Assembly (NCBI GenBank): GCA_021155915.1
Contig: JAJNBE010000001.1
Coordinates: forward strand, 1-63,498
Length of the DNA stretch: 63,498 bases
Source: Solimicrobium sp.
GTDB taxonomy: Bacteria; Pseudomonadota; Gammaproteobacteria; Burkholderiales; Burkholderiaceae_D
Direction: 5' to 3'
The first letter of the stretch is position 1. Every line of letters begins with the position of its first letter. The translations under genes and the position numbers were made by a program. Below the pieces are notes generated by a model. The model searched no databases and was not told where the DNA came from. It was given only the letters and a program-made list of their open reading frames with translations. Below, in pieces: positions 1 to 10,099 of this stretch.

Positions 1-271
1 CAACGCGGCCATGGGGCCGGAAAAACGTACAATTGGGCCTGTAGCGCTCTCACCAAAACGGTGACCTGATGGAAGGTGAAAATTCTCAACATATTCAGCC
101 TGTTATCGAAGCTGCTGAGCGGTCAACAGAGGAATTTAGGATAATGGGGCCATATAATAAAATGATAGGGCAGCAGAACTACAGAAAAATTTGCTCAATG
201 GATATATCAGGCAATTGGGCGCGCTGTGGAAGAGCTGAAAAAAAGTAGGATGCAGTACGATCAGCTAGTTT
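1..271. other. Stretch without a recognisable gene
   Basis: A short open frame of 59 codons (69..248, plus strand) opens with ATG, but it has no clear ribosome-binding site, no recognisable domain and no partner. I see nothing else here. It ends where the duplicated yggX-tail segment begins. Confidence 0.4.
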
Positions 272-672
272 CGTGCTCTTGCGGCTACCAGAGTACTCGT
301 GCGGTGATCAAGCGTTACCGTCTCCGGCTGCCACACCGAAGTTCGTAGCTGCATCATGAGGCGGCATATGTCCGTCAGAAATTTATTTGTAGCTACTATT
401 CATATTTGGCACAATGCGCAGATGAATTCGCTAAGCTTAGTAGTGCCACTTTGGTAGCACAATTTTGAATTGCGAATTGCTGATTGTGTCTGAGCATTAA
501 TTCAATTTGTGTGGGTTATCTATCTCTCGACAGCATATATACTATCGCCGAAAAATGCTTCCCCCTCTGTTTCGCTAAATATTTCAGCGCTCTGACGTCT
601 GCTAGATTTAAGCGATTTCACTGACCAATACGATTTGATGTTTTAACCAGCCCACTTATGCTCTTTTTACGG
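272..672 (-). repeat. Decayed duplicate of the yggX downstream region and yggX 3' end
   Basis: This segment aligns base by base, with many differences and small gaps, to 2508..2912. Shared landmarks are cgtgcttttgyggctac at the left end, gcatyatgaggcgg in the middle, tgagcatta before the stop codon, and the reverse-strand yggX codons to the right. The similarity stops abruptly at about 672. The two copies lie in direct orientation and bracket the pentapeptide-repeat gene at 745..1923, so this looks like a relic of a duplication or integration event. Confidence 0.75.
502..672 (-). pseudogene. Remnant of yggX (Fe(II)-trafficking protein), C-terminal half
   Basis: Read on the minus strand, this matches the last half of the intact yggX at 2741..3013, including the region encoding the [14 protein letters not shown] segment. 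Substitutions and indels break the frame, and the 5' half of the gene is missing. It is part of the larger duplicated segment 272..672 and should not be functional. The intact copy lies about 2.2 kb to the right. Confidence 0.7.
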
Positions 673-744
673 ATGCTTTACTTAAACTTTTATTTAGATC
701 ACAAGAGTAGAGTAAAAAATGTAACATCGTCACACTGCCTTGAT

Positions 745-1923
745 TCAAACCTTCAGGTCGAATTCCTGCTGAACCAATATTGCTTCGCCTCGCAGGCGTG
801 CAATGTGATTGACCAATTCTAGGGGAACATGGGAAAAAACAGACTCTGTGCTTTTTTGTGCTTCTAACATTAATTTATATTCTTTAAATTGTTTTTTAAT
901 GGCCTTTTGCAACTGTTTTAGCCAAAGGGACGTCCACGGATGAAATCGACCCTCTTCAAGAACAGCCCGGCAGATTAGAGCCTCATAATTAAAGGCAGCT
1001 CTAGTACCTTCCGCAACAAAAGCAATAGCGTCAACTGGAACCAGCAAAATAGAAATAGCAGTTTCCCGATAACCAGCAAGTGAAATCTCAAGGGCTGCCT
1101 CAAAAAGTTTGTCTAAAATCATTATTCGGTCTGAGAGATATAGGCTATAAGTTGATTTGGTATTTTTATAAATGGCCTCAAAAATTTCCATTATTTGGTC
1201 GGGTTGCCCACTCTCAACCATCGAGAAGGCCCGATCAATTTCTTTCCCGGCTATCATAACAATTTCGCTTTCCCAGTTAACCCCAAACAAATTAGCATTA
1301 AGGAAGTTAGCCCCAACCAGGTTAGCCCCGGCCAAGTTAGCCCCGGCTAAGTTCATATCAGATAGGTCAGCGCCAGATAAGTCTAATTCTCCCGCTTCAA
1401 TTGCCTGCATCAGAGTATTCATTTTGGAATGAGTTTTATCGTCAGACTCCAAATAACCATGGCTAAAAATCGCTGCTAATGTATCAGTTATCGATTCCGA
1501 GAGAAAATGTGAATCCGACTTGTCGAACCACCCAGCCTTCACCTCCAGCGCTTCATAAGTTCTTACCAGCAAATTGACTATCCATATTTTTTTACTCCCA
1601 ACTTCTTCCACGTTGGTGTTGCCCAACGGAAAGTTTGAAACCTGAACCTCATAAATAGTGTCCACACATTCTTCTAAGCTTGCCTTCCCCGTCAAGAAGT
1701 CTAAAAGCTTACGATCAGGAATAGATTCTCTGCGCAGAAGATTTAGTGCATTTTGAAATCCTCTGTCTCTTTTTAAGCTCTCAATCAGCGGACGATTTTG
1801 CTCTATTCTTTTTTTTAAATTAATCACATGTACGTCGTCTACGCGATTTTTTTTTGTTGGGTATGGGTTGTCCCAGTCGACCGCGGGATGAGGATTATTG
1901 AGGGGTCGATTGAGTACCAGCAT
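745..1923 (-). CDS. Pentapeptide-repeat protein with shared N-terminal domain (effector candidate)
   Basis: A protein of about 392 residues if translation starts at the ATG at 1923; the frame stays open to a TTG at 2022, which I consider less likely. The N-terminal ~190 residues (around LKKRIEQNRPLIESLKRDRG, FLTGKASLEECV and SDSHFLSESITDTLAAIF) match the N-terminal domain of the larger pentapeptide protein at 57808..59613. A short run of about eight pentapeptides follows (ANLAGANLVGANFLNANL), predicted to form a small right-handed beta-helix, and then a ~170-residue helical C-terminal part absent from the paralogue. Near the C-terminus it carries VPLELVNHI, resembling the start of an F-box. 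It lies between two copies of the yggX tail and is transcribed alone. Function unknown; a secreted host-interaction protein is an inference. Confidence 0.7.
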   Translation of the reverse strand: MLVLNRPLNNPHPAVDWDNPYPTKKNRVDDVHVINLKKRIEQNRPLIESLKRDRGFQNALNLLRRESIPDRKLLDFLTGKASLEECVDTIYEVQVSNFPLGNTNVEEVGSKKIWIVNLLVRTYEALEVKAGWFDKSDSHFLSESITDTLAAIFSHGYLESDDKTHSKMNTLMQAIEAGELDLSGADLSDMNLAGANLAGANLVGANFLNANLFGVNWESEIVMIAGKEIDRAFSMVESGQPDQIMEIFEAIYKNTKSTYSLYLSDRIMILDKLFEAALEISLAGYRETAISILLVPVDAIAFVAEGTRAAFNYEALICRAVLEEGRFHPWTSLWLKQLQKAIKKQFKEYKLMLEAQKSTESVFSHVPLELVNHIARLRGEAILVQQEFDLKV

Positions 1924-2507
1924 AGTTACTTTTCTAGGGGTTGTTGAATTACAGTGTAAATGGACTGCTCTTTTATTCAGCGTGTTCGGGTGAACCCAGG
2001 GTAAATATCGCTTCAATCCCAACAGGCTAAAATGATTCGGGTACGTTATCTTCGGTCAGGTGACCCATAGCGGTTATTAGGGAGATTCTCTATGCAGAAA
2101 CAATATTTTCGCTTTTCTCCATATTTCTATACCAGAGCTAATCCGATAGAGCTAAGAAATTGTATCCAAGGTCTACGAAGACTCCTCCCAAATTCCCACA
2201 AATTCTTAGATTATACGATTTACAAAATATGCGTGACGCGTGAAGGCAACCAAGTTTTGGATCGAGGGCAAGGGACAAACGTGTGAGCAAAGATAGTATG
2301 CTGTTAAAATATGGGCGTAGAGGGATTGGGAAGTACTGGGTTTCTAGCTAAGCGGGCTTTATGAGCACCAAGCACCGAAGGTTTGAAGTCAGGAGCGGTA
2401 TGAGGCATTCGTGATTGCTCACGACATTGCTGGAATGCAGAAACTCACTAACTTTAACGATCTAAACGCATGAAACAGAGCCCACATAAAGGTGCAGAAG
2501 GTAATTG
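1924..2507. other. Intergenic stretch, no convincing gene
   Basis: It contains a 64-codon open frame (2092..2286, plus strand) with a purine-rich GGGAG before the ATG but no recognisable domain; I do not call it a gene. The rest is non-coding in appearance and may be the outer part of the duplicated or inserted segment. Confidence 0.4.
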
Positions 2508-2912
2508 CGTGCTTTTGTGGCTACGAAAGTACCAGTGCTTTAGTCAAGCGATACAGTGCCGAACTGATACCCTCCAAGTTCGTGGATGCATTATGAGGCG
2601 GTGCCCGTTAATCAGGAATTTATTGGTAGCTACTAATTTTTCCTTTTCGCATAATACCCAGATGAATCAGTATGGAGTGTTGGCGCTACTTGGGCTGCAC
2701 AATTTTGAATAAGAAAATTGCTCATTGAACTGAGCATTATTCAATTGCTCGGCGGTACATATCCCGCAGCAGCATCCGCACCATCACCAAAAAAATGTTT
2801 GTCCATTTGGGCCGCTAAATATTTCCGCGCTTTAATATCTGCCAGATTTAAACGATTTTCGTTGACCAGCATGGTTTGATGCTTTAGCCAGCCAGCCCAG
2901 GCCTCTTTACTG
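2508..2912 (-). repeat. Parental copy of the yggX-tail duplication
   Basis: This stretch covers the 3' part of yggX and about 230 bases beyond its stop, and is repeated in decayed form at 272..672. The non-coding part (2508..2740) has open frames on the plus strand that look accidental. It marks the right boundary of the block containing the pentapeptide gene. Confidence 0.7.
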
Positions 2913-3013
2913 ACATTTTCATAAATTCGCTTACCCAGTTCACCCGGATAGGGTGGAAAATCCAGACCTTCTGCCTCTTTGTTTAGTTTAATGCATTGAA
3001 CGATGCGGCTCAT
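2741..3013 (-). CDS. yggX: Probable Fe(2+)-trafficking protein YggX
   Basis: A 90-residue protein of the YggX family, normal in length, opening with [10 protein letters not shown] and containing the family blocks [20 protein letters not shown] and [20 protein letters not shown]. Family members are small cytosolic proteins linked to iron handling and protection of Fe-S clusters from oxidative damage; the conserved cysteine near residue 7 is present. It starts 9 bases after argA ends and is clearly co-transcribed with it, a pairing common in Betaproteobacteria. A broken second copy of its 3' half lies at 502..672. Confidence 0.95.
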   Translation of the reverse strand: MSRIVQCIKLNKEAEGLDFPPYPGELGKRIYENVSKEAWAGWLKHQTMLVNENRLNLADIKARKYLAAQMDKHFFGDGADAAAGYVPPSN

Positions 3014-3022
3014 GGGAAACTC

Positions 3023-4333
3023 CTATAAATGTTTGATTAAGACGAGAGACTTACGCTGCCAGTTATACATTCGTTGTCTATCTTTAGGTAAATCATCTAC
3101 TGTAGCATTCACGAATCCGCGTTTTAAGAACCAGTGCGCAGTGCGGGTAGTGAGTACAAATATTTTTGAAAACCCGGCTCGACGCGCGCGTTTTTCCATG
3201 TGTTTCAGGATACGTTCGCCATCGCCCTGGCTTTGCACGTCCGGGTTCACCGTTAAACAAGCCATTTCTGCCATTTGTTCTGAAGGAAAAGGGTAGAGAG
3301 CTGCGCAACCAAAAATGACATTGTCATGTTCGATGACTGAGAAATAATTAATTTCACGTTCAATCAACTCACGTCCACGTTTAACTAAGGTGCCGTCAGC
3401 TTCTAAAGGTTCAATTAATTCAATAATTCCACCGATATCGTCAATGGTTGCCTCTCGCAAACTCTCCAGATTTTCGTGGGTCAGCATGGTGCCAACACCG
3501 TCGTGGGAGAATAATTCCAACAGGACTGAGCCATCCATATCAAAGGGCACCAGGTGTACTCGGGGTACACCAGCATTGGTCGCCTTTATGCCGTGCTCTA
3601 AATAATATGCCGCATCTTCGTGAAGATAATTTTCCGCTAATTCTTTCCTGGCTTGCTGGGAAGATAATTCACGGAGCTCGTTACCCTCCTTATCCCGCAA
3701 TAAAGGGGTTTCGGTAATGAAAACTAATTTATCTGCATTGAGAGAAGTGGCTGCTGCAACCGCAACATCTTCCATAGTGACATTAAACGCTTCGCCGGTA
3801 GGTGAAAAACCAAGTGGCGATAACAACACCAAATTGCCGGTATCCAAAATGCGATGAATGGTTTCGTAAGCTATTTTACGGGTAACACCGGTCAAGCCGT
3901 AATCCACACCATTTACAATGCCAAGTGGTCTGGCGGTAACAAAATTGCCAGAAATAATGCGAATCTCTGAGTGCGCCATTGGTGTGTTGGGGAGCCCTTG
4001 ACTAAAGGCCGCCTCAATATCTAAGCGTAATTCGCCGGCCGCTTCTTTAGAACATTCCATAGCGGCGGTATCGGTAATACGAATGCCATTATGAAAACGT
4101 CCTTCTGTATTGCGTAAAGCCAATTGTTCAGCTACTTGTGGACGAGAGCCATGAACAATCACAATTTTAATGCCTAAGGCATGAAGAAGGGAAAGATCTT
4201 CTGCTAAAAATGGTAACACGCCGGCGACCACGAGTTCACCCGGGAAACCGACCACAAAGGTTTTACCACGAAAAGCGTGGATATACGGGGCTACTGAGCG
4301 CAGCCATTGCACGAATTGTTCAGGATTTTCCAT
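3023..4333 (-). CDS. argA: Amino-acid N-acetyltransferase (N-acetylglutamate synthase)
   Basis: ArgA transfers acetyl from acetyl-CoA to glutamate, the first step of arginine biosynthesis. The 436-residue form starts at the ATG at 4333; a TTG 11 codons upstream (4366) is also open. Residues ~10-290 form the amino-acid kinase-like fold (VHGSRPQV, SGNFVTARP, LLSPLGFSPTGEAFN), which binds the arginine feedback inhibitor in the family. Residues ~300-436 form the GNAT domain (ACLTVNPDVQSQGDGERIL). The text RSVAPYIHAFRGKTFVVGFP is typical of betaproteobacterial ArgA. It is divergent from hrpA and precedes yggX in one operon. Confidence 0.95.
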   Translation of the reverse strand: MENPEQFVQWLRSVAPYIHAFRGKTFVVGFPGELVVAGVLPFLAEDLSLLHALGIKIVIVHGSRPQVAEQLALRNTEGRFHNGIRITDTAAMECSKEAAGELRLDIEAAFSQGLPNTPMAHSEIRIISGNFVTARPLGIVNGVDYGLTGVTRKIAYETIHRILDTGNLVLLSPLGFSPTGEAFNVTMEDVAVAAATSLNADKLVFITETPLLRDKEGNELRELSSQQARKELAENYLHEDAAYYLEHGIKATNAGVPRVHLVPFDMDGSVLLELFSHDGVGTMLTHENLESLREATIDDIGGIIELIEPLEADGTLVKRGRELIEREINYFSVIEHDNVIFGCAALYPFPSEQMAEMACLTVNPDVQSQGDGERILKHMEKRARRAGFSKIFVLTTRTAHWFLKRGFVNATVDDLPKDRQRMYNWQRKSLVLIKHL

Positions 4334-4482
4334 TCCTCGAATTATAGGATAGTTTTTTGCGAGCAAGATATAATTTAACTCTTTTCAAACTGTGAACCTT
4401 AATAGTTTTTCTCGCTCCCATTTTCTGAAAAAAGGGGTCGAATTGTTACGATTCATGCGCTAAACAAATTGCACGCAGCTCA

Positions 4483-7400
4483 ATGATAAATCGCACACAG
4501 CCAGTAACGTCAGCAAAGGCGGAAATAGTTAAATCGCTGCCGTTCCGAAATCCCCTGCCGCCAATAGCTTTTCCGGAAGAATTGCCGGTCTCAGGCAAGC
4601 GTGAAGAAATCGCGCGTGCCATCTGTGAACATCAAGTGATTATTCTGTGCGGGGAAACCGGTTCAGGTAAAACCACTCAATTGCCTAAAATTTGTTTGGA
4701 ATTGGGTCGTGGAACCGCTGGTTTAATTGGACACACACAACCGCGCCGCATTGCTGCTTCATCAACGGCAAAACGATTAGCACAAGAGCTAGGTTCAGAA
4801 CTGGGTGTGCACGTGGGTTTTAAAGTGCGTTTTAAAGACACTTTAATTAAAGGTGCATTCATTAAATTGATGACCGATGGAATTCTATTGGCAGAAACTC
4901 AGGGCGATCCACTATTAAAGCAATACGACACTATCATTATTGATGAGGCACATGAACGCAGCTTGAATATTGATTTTCTATTGGGATATATAAAACAGCT
5001 GCTTCCGAAACGCCCCGACTTAAAAGTAATTATTACTTCAGCGACCATTGATGCAGACCGTTTTGCTAAACATTTTGGTACCAATACTAGTCCTGCTCCC
5101 GTGTTGCAGGTATCGGGAAGGCTTTATCCGGTAGAAATTCGTTATCGGCCTGTTCAGGCGGACGTAAACGAAAATAACCAGAAAAAAAATCGTGAAAAAG
5201 ACCGCGACTTAATGATGGCCATTACTGATGCAGTTGATGAGCTATGTCGAATTGGTTCGGGCGATGTGTTAGTTTTCCTGCCAGGAGAACGTGAAATACG
5301 CGATGCTGCTGAAGCGCTGCGTAAATATCATCCGGCTCACGTTGAAATTCTGCCGTTATTCGCACGATTGTCTGCGCAAGAGCAAGAAAAAATATTCAAA
5401 AGTACTAATGCGCGAAGAATAGTGTTGGCAACTAACGTTGCCGAAACCTCGTTAACGGTTCCCGGCATTCGATTTGTGATTGATTCGGGATTAGCCCGCG
5501 TAAAGCGCTACAGCTATCGAAACAAAGTAGAGCAATTGCAGATCGAACCTATTGCACAATCCGCGGCGAATCAGCGGGCCGGGCGTTGTGGGCGAGTTGC
5601 TGCTGGCGTATGTATTCGTCTTTATGAGGAACAGGACTTTACCGCGCGAGCACCGTTTACCGAGCCCGAAATTCTGCGCTCATCGCTCGCCGCTGTCATT
5701 TTACGCATGCGTTCCTTGCACCTGACTGACGTAGAGAGCTTCCCTTTTATTGAAGCTCCTCAAGGTCGTGCCATTGCTGATGGGTATCAATTATTGCAAG
5801 AATTAGGCGCATTGGATGAAGTCAATCGGCTAACACCCTTAGGAGCAACACTAGCTAATTTACCCTTAGATCCGCGCATTGGTCGTATGATTTTGGCCGC
5901 TGTGGAGCAACACAGTTTGAAGGAAGTGTTAATCATTGCCGCTGCGTTATCGGTACAAGACCCTCGCGACAGGCCGATCGAGGCTCAAGCGGCGGCAGAT
6001 TGTGCACATAAGAAATTTTCCGATGATAAATCGGAATTCATCAGTTATTTAAAACTATGGACGTGGTTCGAAGAAGCGATAATCCATAAAAAAACCAATC
6101 GGCTTTTACAGCAAACTTGTCGAGAAAACTTTTTATCTCAGATGCGATTACGTGAATGGCGTGAAGTGCATTCACAGTTGCTAACTATTGTCAGAGAGCA
6201 AGGTTGGCGGTTAAATGAAACGGCAGCGACTTACGAACAATTGCATACGTCATTGTTGACTGGTTTGTTGGGCAACGTCGGATTTAAAGGCGAAGAATCC
6301 TCTCATTATCTCGGAGCACGTGCCATTAAATTTTCAATTTGGCCCGGCTCCAGCCTAGTCAAAAAAGCAGGACGCTGGATTATGGCCGCTGAGCTAGTAG
6401 ATACCAGTCGTTTATACGCGCGTTGTATTGCGCAAATTCAACCTGAATGGTTAGAAAAAATCGGCGCGCATTTATTGAGAAGAAATATTAGCGAGCCTCG
6501 TTGGGAAAAGCGTTCAAACCAAGTTTCGGCGTTTGAGCGTGCCACATTATATGGTTTAGTTGTTTATAGTCAGCGTCGTATTCAATATGGGCTAACTCAT
6601 CCGGAAGAAGCACGCGAGATTTTTATACGTGATGCATTAGTGGCAGGAGAATTCGAAACACGCGCCCCATTTTTTTCACACAATCAAAAATTGTTGCGGG
6701 AAATAGAAAATTTAGAACATAGATCACGCCGTGTTGATGTGTTAGTGGACGACAGTTTGATCATTGCTTTCTATGACAAGTTCATTCCACCGGGTATTTT
6801 CAATGGCATTAGTTTTGAAAAGTGGCACAAAGAAGCTACACAACATGCACCCAAATTATTGTATTTGCAGCGTGATGATTTAATGCGTCATGAAGCTGCA
6901 GGCGTAACTACGGACATATTTCCTAAAACGATGTCACAATCAGGCGTAGAGCTGCAGCTCAGTTACCACTTTTCCCCTGGTAGCCCACGCGACGGAGTAA
7001 CGTTGACGGTGCCGCTGTTCGCGCTTAATCAAATTTCTCCTGAACGCTGCAAATGGTTGGTGCCGGGAATGCTAAAAGAAAAAGTGCAATTGCTTATAAA
7101 ATCATTGCCTCAAAAAATTCGTCGACATTGCGTTCCCATACCTAATTACGCTGCTGAATTCTGTGAGCGCATCGTGTTTGGTGAAGGTGATTTTTTAGAT
7201 AAGCTAATTGCCGATATCCAAAGTCAGACTGGCATACGGGCCAAGTTCAGCGATTTCAAATTGGAAGCGCTTCCGGCACACTTAACGATGAATTTTAAGA
7301 TTATTGATGAACATGGTCGGCAGTTAGAAATGGGACGGAATTTAGCCAACCTGCGGATGGAATTAGGTGGTAATGCGCGAGATAGTTTCCAGCAATTAGC

Positions 7401-8349
7401 GCAACTGAAAAATAATGTTCCAAAGGTACAGGTTCAAAAAATTGAGGGAGTAAGTAGCCCTGCAGCTCTGTCACCAACGGGTACCGTTCAGAGCGATAAT
7501 TTTGTCGCATGGACCTTTGGCGAGTTACCTGAATTACTAGAAATTGTGCAAGCAAGCGGCCCTGGCAGAGCCCGGCAAACTATAATTGGCTATCCTGCGC
7601 TAGTCGATAAAGAAACGTCCTGTCAGTTGCAGGTGTTTGATGACCCTGAAGTGGCGGCCAAAACGCATCAGAGCGGATTAGTACGCTTATTCGCATTACA
7701 ACTTAAGGATCAACTTAAATTCTTAGAAAAAAATATTCCTGGCTTGCAACAGATGGGAATGCAATTTATGAGTTTGGGATCTCAGGAAGAATTGCGTAAG
7801 CAAATTATTGGACTTGCTTTGGAACGCGCTTTTTTACAAGCACCATTACCTAAAAATGCTGACCAGTTCCTGCAACGGAAAGAAGAAGGGCGGGCCCGGT
7901 TGAATTTGCTCGCCAACGAAATCGCCCGTTTAGTTGGCGTGATTCTTGCGGAATTCGTCGGTCTTTCGAAAAAAATACAAGGCGTGAAATCATCTGCCAC
8001 CAGCGACATGCAGACGCAGTTGCATGCGTTGATGACTAAGCGATTTATTTTGGAAACCCCATATTCGCAATTGGTGCACTATCCACGTTATTTAAAAGCA
8101 ATCGCAGTGAGGGTAGAAAAAATGCGCACGGATCCGGGACGCGACGGCAAGCTAATGCAAGAATGGAATCAAGCGTCGTCAGAGTGGCAGCGCACGAGTT
8201 CTCAAGCAAAAAGTAATGATAAGAAATTGCAAGAATATCGATGGTTGCTGGAAGAACTACGTGTTTCCTTATTTGCCCAAGAATTAAAAACGCCCATGCC
8301 GGTTTCGGTGAAACGATTACAGAAAGTATGGGAAAGTATGCAGCGCTGA
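4483..8349 (+). CDS. hrpA: ATP-dependent RNA helicase HrpA
   Basis: A 1288-residue DEAH-box helicase, full length for HrpA. The Walker A motif GETGSGKTT is at residues 57-65, DEAH at 154-157, SAT at 186-188 and QRAGRCGR at 364-371, followed by the winged-helix/ratchet and OB-type regions. The C-terminal half (~600-1288) is the long HrpA-specific extension. HrpA unwinds structured RNA and in E. coli is involved in mRNA processing and rescue of stalled ribosomes. It is divergent from argA with about 150 bases between them. Its last ~115 bases are duplicated at 10468..10580, where the final codons are broken, showing that this gene's end took part in the downstream tandem duplication. Confidence 0.95.
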   Translation: MINRTQPVTSAKAEIVKSLPFRNPLPPIAFPEELPVSGKREEIARAICEHQVIILCGETGSGKTTQLPKICLELGRGTAGLIGHTQPRRIAASSTAKRLAQELGSELGVHVGFKVRFKDTLIKGAFIKLMTDGILLAETQGDPLLKQYDTIIIDEAHERSLNIDFLLGYIKQLLPKRPDLKVIITSATIDADRFAKHFGTNTSPAPVLQVSGRLYPVEIRYRPVQADVNENNQKKNREKDRDLMMAITDAVDELCRIGSGDVLVFLPGEREIRDAAEALRKYHPAHVEILPLFARLSAQEQEKIFKSTNARRIVLATNVAETSLTVPGIRFVIDSGLARVKRYSYRNKVEQLQIEPIAQSAANQRAGRCGRVAAGVCIRLYEEQDFTARAPFTEPEILRSSLAAVILRMRSLHLTDVESFPFIEAPQGRAIADGYQLLQELGALDEVNRLTPLGATLANLPLDPRIGRMILAAVEQHSLKEVLIIAAALSVQDPRDRPIEAQAAADCAHKKFSDDKSEFISYLKLWTWFEEAIIHKKTNRLLQQTCRENFLSQMRLREWREVHSQLLTIVREQGWRLNETAATYEQLHTSLLTGLLGNVGFKGEESSHYLGARAIKFSIWPGSSLVKKAGRWIMAAELVDTSRLYARCIAQIQPEWLEKIGAHLLRRNISEPRWEKRSNQVSAFERATLYGLVVYSQRRIQYGLTHPEEAREIFIRDALVAGEFETRAPFFSHNQKLLREIENLEHRSRRVDVLVDDSLIIAFYDKFIPPGIFNGISFEKWHKEATQHAPKLLYLQRDDLMRHEAAGVTTDIFPKTMSQSGVELQLSYHFSPGSPRDGVTLTVPLFALNQISPERCKWLVPGMLKEKVQLLIKSLPQKIRRHCVPIPNYAAEFCERIVFGEGDFLDKLIADIQSQTGIRAKFSDFKLEALPAHLTMNFKIIDEHGRQLEMGRNLANLRMELGGNARDSFQQLAQLKNNVPKVQVQKIEGVSSPAALSPTGTVQSDNFVAWTFGELPELLEIVQASGPGRARQTIIGYPALVDKETSCQLQVFDDPEVAAKTHQSGLVRLFALQLKDQLKFLEKNIPGLQQMGMQFMSLGSQEELRKQIIGLALERAFLQAPLPKNADQFLQRKEEGRARLNLLANEIARLVGVILAEFVGLSKKIQGVKSSATSDMQTQLHALMTKRFILETPYSQLVHYPRYLKAIAVRVEKMRTDPGRDGKLMQEWNQASSEWQRTSSQAKSNDKKLQEYRWLLEELRVSLFAQELKTPMPVSVKRLQKVWESMQR

Positions 8350-8374
8350 TTATATTGTTCGACTCCCTCTGTTG

Positions 8375-9823
8375 TTAGCACACTATACACCCAACACTCT
8401 GCTGTTTTTCCCTGAGTGTCTGTACTCCATTATCCGTTAATAATTCTTGTAATTGGCGCCAACTTAGCTTAATAGCTTCTTCAAGAGTGATTAATTTTTC
8501 CCTGAGTGCTTGGAGCCCATTATCCGTTAATAATTCTTTTAATTGGTGCCAACTTAGCTTAACAGCTTTTTCAAGAGTGATTAATTTTTCCCTGAGTGCT
8601 TTGAGCCCGTTATCCGTTATTAATTCTTGTAATTGGTCTCCACTTAGTTTAACAGCTTGTTCGGGGGTGATTAATTTTTCCTTGAGTGCATTGACTCCAT
8701 TATTCGTTAACAATTGTCGCAATTGGTCACAATTTAGATTAACAGCTTGTTGAATGGTGATTAGTTTTTCCCTGAGTGCATGCATTTCATCATCAGTAAG
8801 CAAGAGCTGTAGTTGATAACGATTTCTCGCCTGGACTTGACCAAGGGTAATCAGTTTTTCCCTAAGCGCCTGTACACCATTTTTAGTTAGCACGAACTCT
8901 AAATGTTTACAATTTAGCTTGATAACTTCGTCAAGAGTAATCAGTTTTTCTCTGAGTGCTTGTAAACCATAAACAGTTAGCAGGTCATCTAATTGATAAT
9001 CAGTTAGTTTTCCTGCCTCTTCAGGTGTGAGTAGTTTTTCTCTGAGGGCCAGCCTACCATTGTCGCGTAGTAAATGGTTTAAGTTCCTTAGACTGAGGTT
9101 GTCGGCTTCTTCGGGGGTGATCAGTTTTTCTCTGAGTGCCTGTACACCATTATCAGTTAGCAAAAACAGTAAAATTCTCGAGTTCACTGTGTTAGCTTGT
9201 TCGAGGCTAATCAGCTTTTCCCTGAGCGCCCGTAAACCACAAGTGGTAAGCAAATATTCTAATTGCTCGCTATCTAGTGTGATGGCCTGTTCGGGAGTAA
9301 TTAAATTTTCCCTGAGTGCTTGTACTCCATCATCAGTTAGCAAATAGCGTAATTGATTATCATTGAGGTGGGTGGCTTGTTTAGGGGTGATTAGTTTTTC
9401 CAAAAGCGCTAGTACGCCGTTATTTTGTATTAACCACCATACTTGGTCAGCATTTAGTTTGGCGGTCGCTAAATCAGGCACGGCTTTATAGAATAATTCT
9501 TCTCTGTCCAGACCTCCCGCCTGACATATTCGCTGGCATTGTTCTGCTAACGGCAAATCATAAACTTGATTGCATACTAAGTTTTTTAACTTATATGGTA
9601 GTAGCCCGATTCTGTCGATGAAATCCTGGTAATCCTTCGCCTTTGCGTCACGCCAAAACTGGTCATCTATGTATACTTCGTGCCAATCTTTATTAACAAG
9701 ACCAACGGAGGGTTTTTCTCGTGGGGGTATATAACTTATTACCTTGGAGAGAATCTCGCTTGGCGCCGGTTGATTAGCTTCGCCAAAATAATATTTGCCG
9801 GGAAAAGGGAAAGTTGAAATCAT
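8375..9823 (-). CDS. F-box / 30-residue-repeat protein with C-terminal CaaX-like motif (copy 1)
   Basis: A 482-residue protein. Residues ~20-62 read as an F-box (PAPSEILSKVISYI, then VNKDWHEVYIDDQFWRD), the eukaryotic motif that docks to Skp1 in SCF ubiquitin ligases. After a linker come 11 full 30-residue repeats of the type LITPEQAVKLSGDQLQELIT plus DNGLKALREK, predicted alpha-helical pairs, encoded by 90-bp DNA repeats. The protein ends QQSVGCIVC: CIVC fits a eukaryotic CaaX prenylation box. No signal peptide is visible, as expected for a type III or IV secreted effector. It is convergent with hrpA, 25 bases from its stop. No Shine-Dalgarno is evident. Its paralogue at 10609..11967 has exactly one repeat fewer. 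Effector function is an inference from the architecture. Confidence 0.8.
   Translation of the reverse strand: MISTFPFPGKYYFGEANQPAPSEILSKVISYIPPREKPSVGLVNKDWHEVYIDDQFWRDAKAKDYQDFIDRIGLLPYKLKNLVCNQVYDLPLAEQCQRICQAGGLDREELFYKAVPDLATAKLNADQVWWLIQNNGVLALLEKLITPKQATHLNDNQLRYLLTDDGVQALRENLITPEQAITLDSEQLEYLLTTCGLRALREKLISLEQANTVNSRILLFLLTDNGVQALREKLITPEEADNLSLRNLNHLLRDNGRLALREKLLTPEEAGKLTDYQLDDLLTVYGLQALREKLITLDEVIKLNCKHLEFVLTKNGVQALREKLITLGQVQARNRYQLQLLLTDDEMHALREKLITIQQAVNLNCDQLRQLLTNNGVNALKEKLITPEQAVKLSGDQLQELITDNGLKALREKLITLEKAVKLSWHQLKELLTDNGLQALREKLITLEEAIKLSWRQLQELLTDNGVQTLREKQQSVGCIVC
8398..9390 (-). repeat. Eleven 90-bp tandem repeats inside F-box gene 1
   Basis: Each 90-bp unit encodes one 30-residue repeat; the most constant DNA is the rattarttttycccTGAGTGC-type stretch that encodes ALREK-LIT on the minus strand. 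Units nearest the 3' end of the gene are most alike, suggesting recent expansion at that end. The unit length preserves the reading frame. Confidence 0.85.
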
Positions 9824-10099
9824 AAAAGTAATAGTCGAGTTATATTAATAGGTGCTAAAGTCGTGATCTAGCGGCATCAATGGGGTTGCGTAAGAGGCCG
9901 CTTAAATTACTATAGTCTAATCGGTTCTTCTCGTTATCCTCTGCCAAGCGGTTAATGGTAACAATGAGCCCTACTTTATCAATAATGTATTATTCATGAA
10001 TCAGTAAAAACACGTAGAAAACGTAAATTTATACTTAACTTCTTTATTGAATAATGCTTCAAGTACTGCCGCATAAATTTTTTCGACACAATGTGATTT
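9824..10099. other. Upstream region of F-box gene 1, duplicated upstream of gene 2
   Basis: This non-coding stretch aligns with 11968..12270 (shared landmarks include agttatattaata, agcggttaatggtaa and cacgtagaaaa), with a ~40-base insertion in the right copy. It presumably holds the promoter of the F-box gene; I cannot assign -35 and -10 boxes with confidence. Confidence 0.6.

Noticed and set aside
2092..2712. Small genes of 64 and 80 codons
   Set aside because: The second lies in the duplicated yggX downstream region and its frame is not kept in the other copy; the first has no family support.
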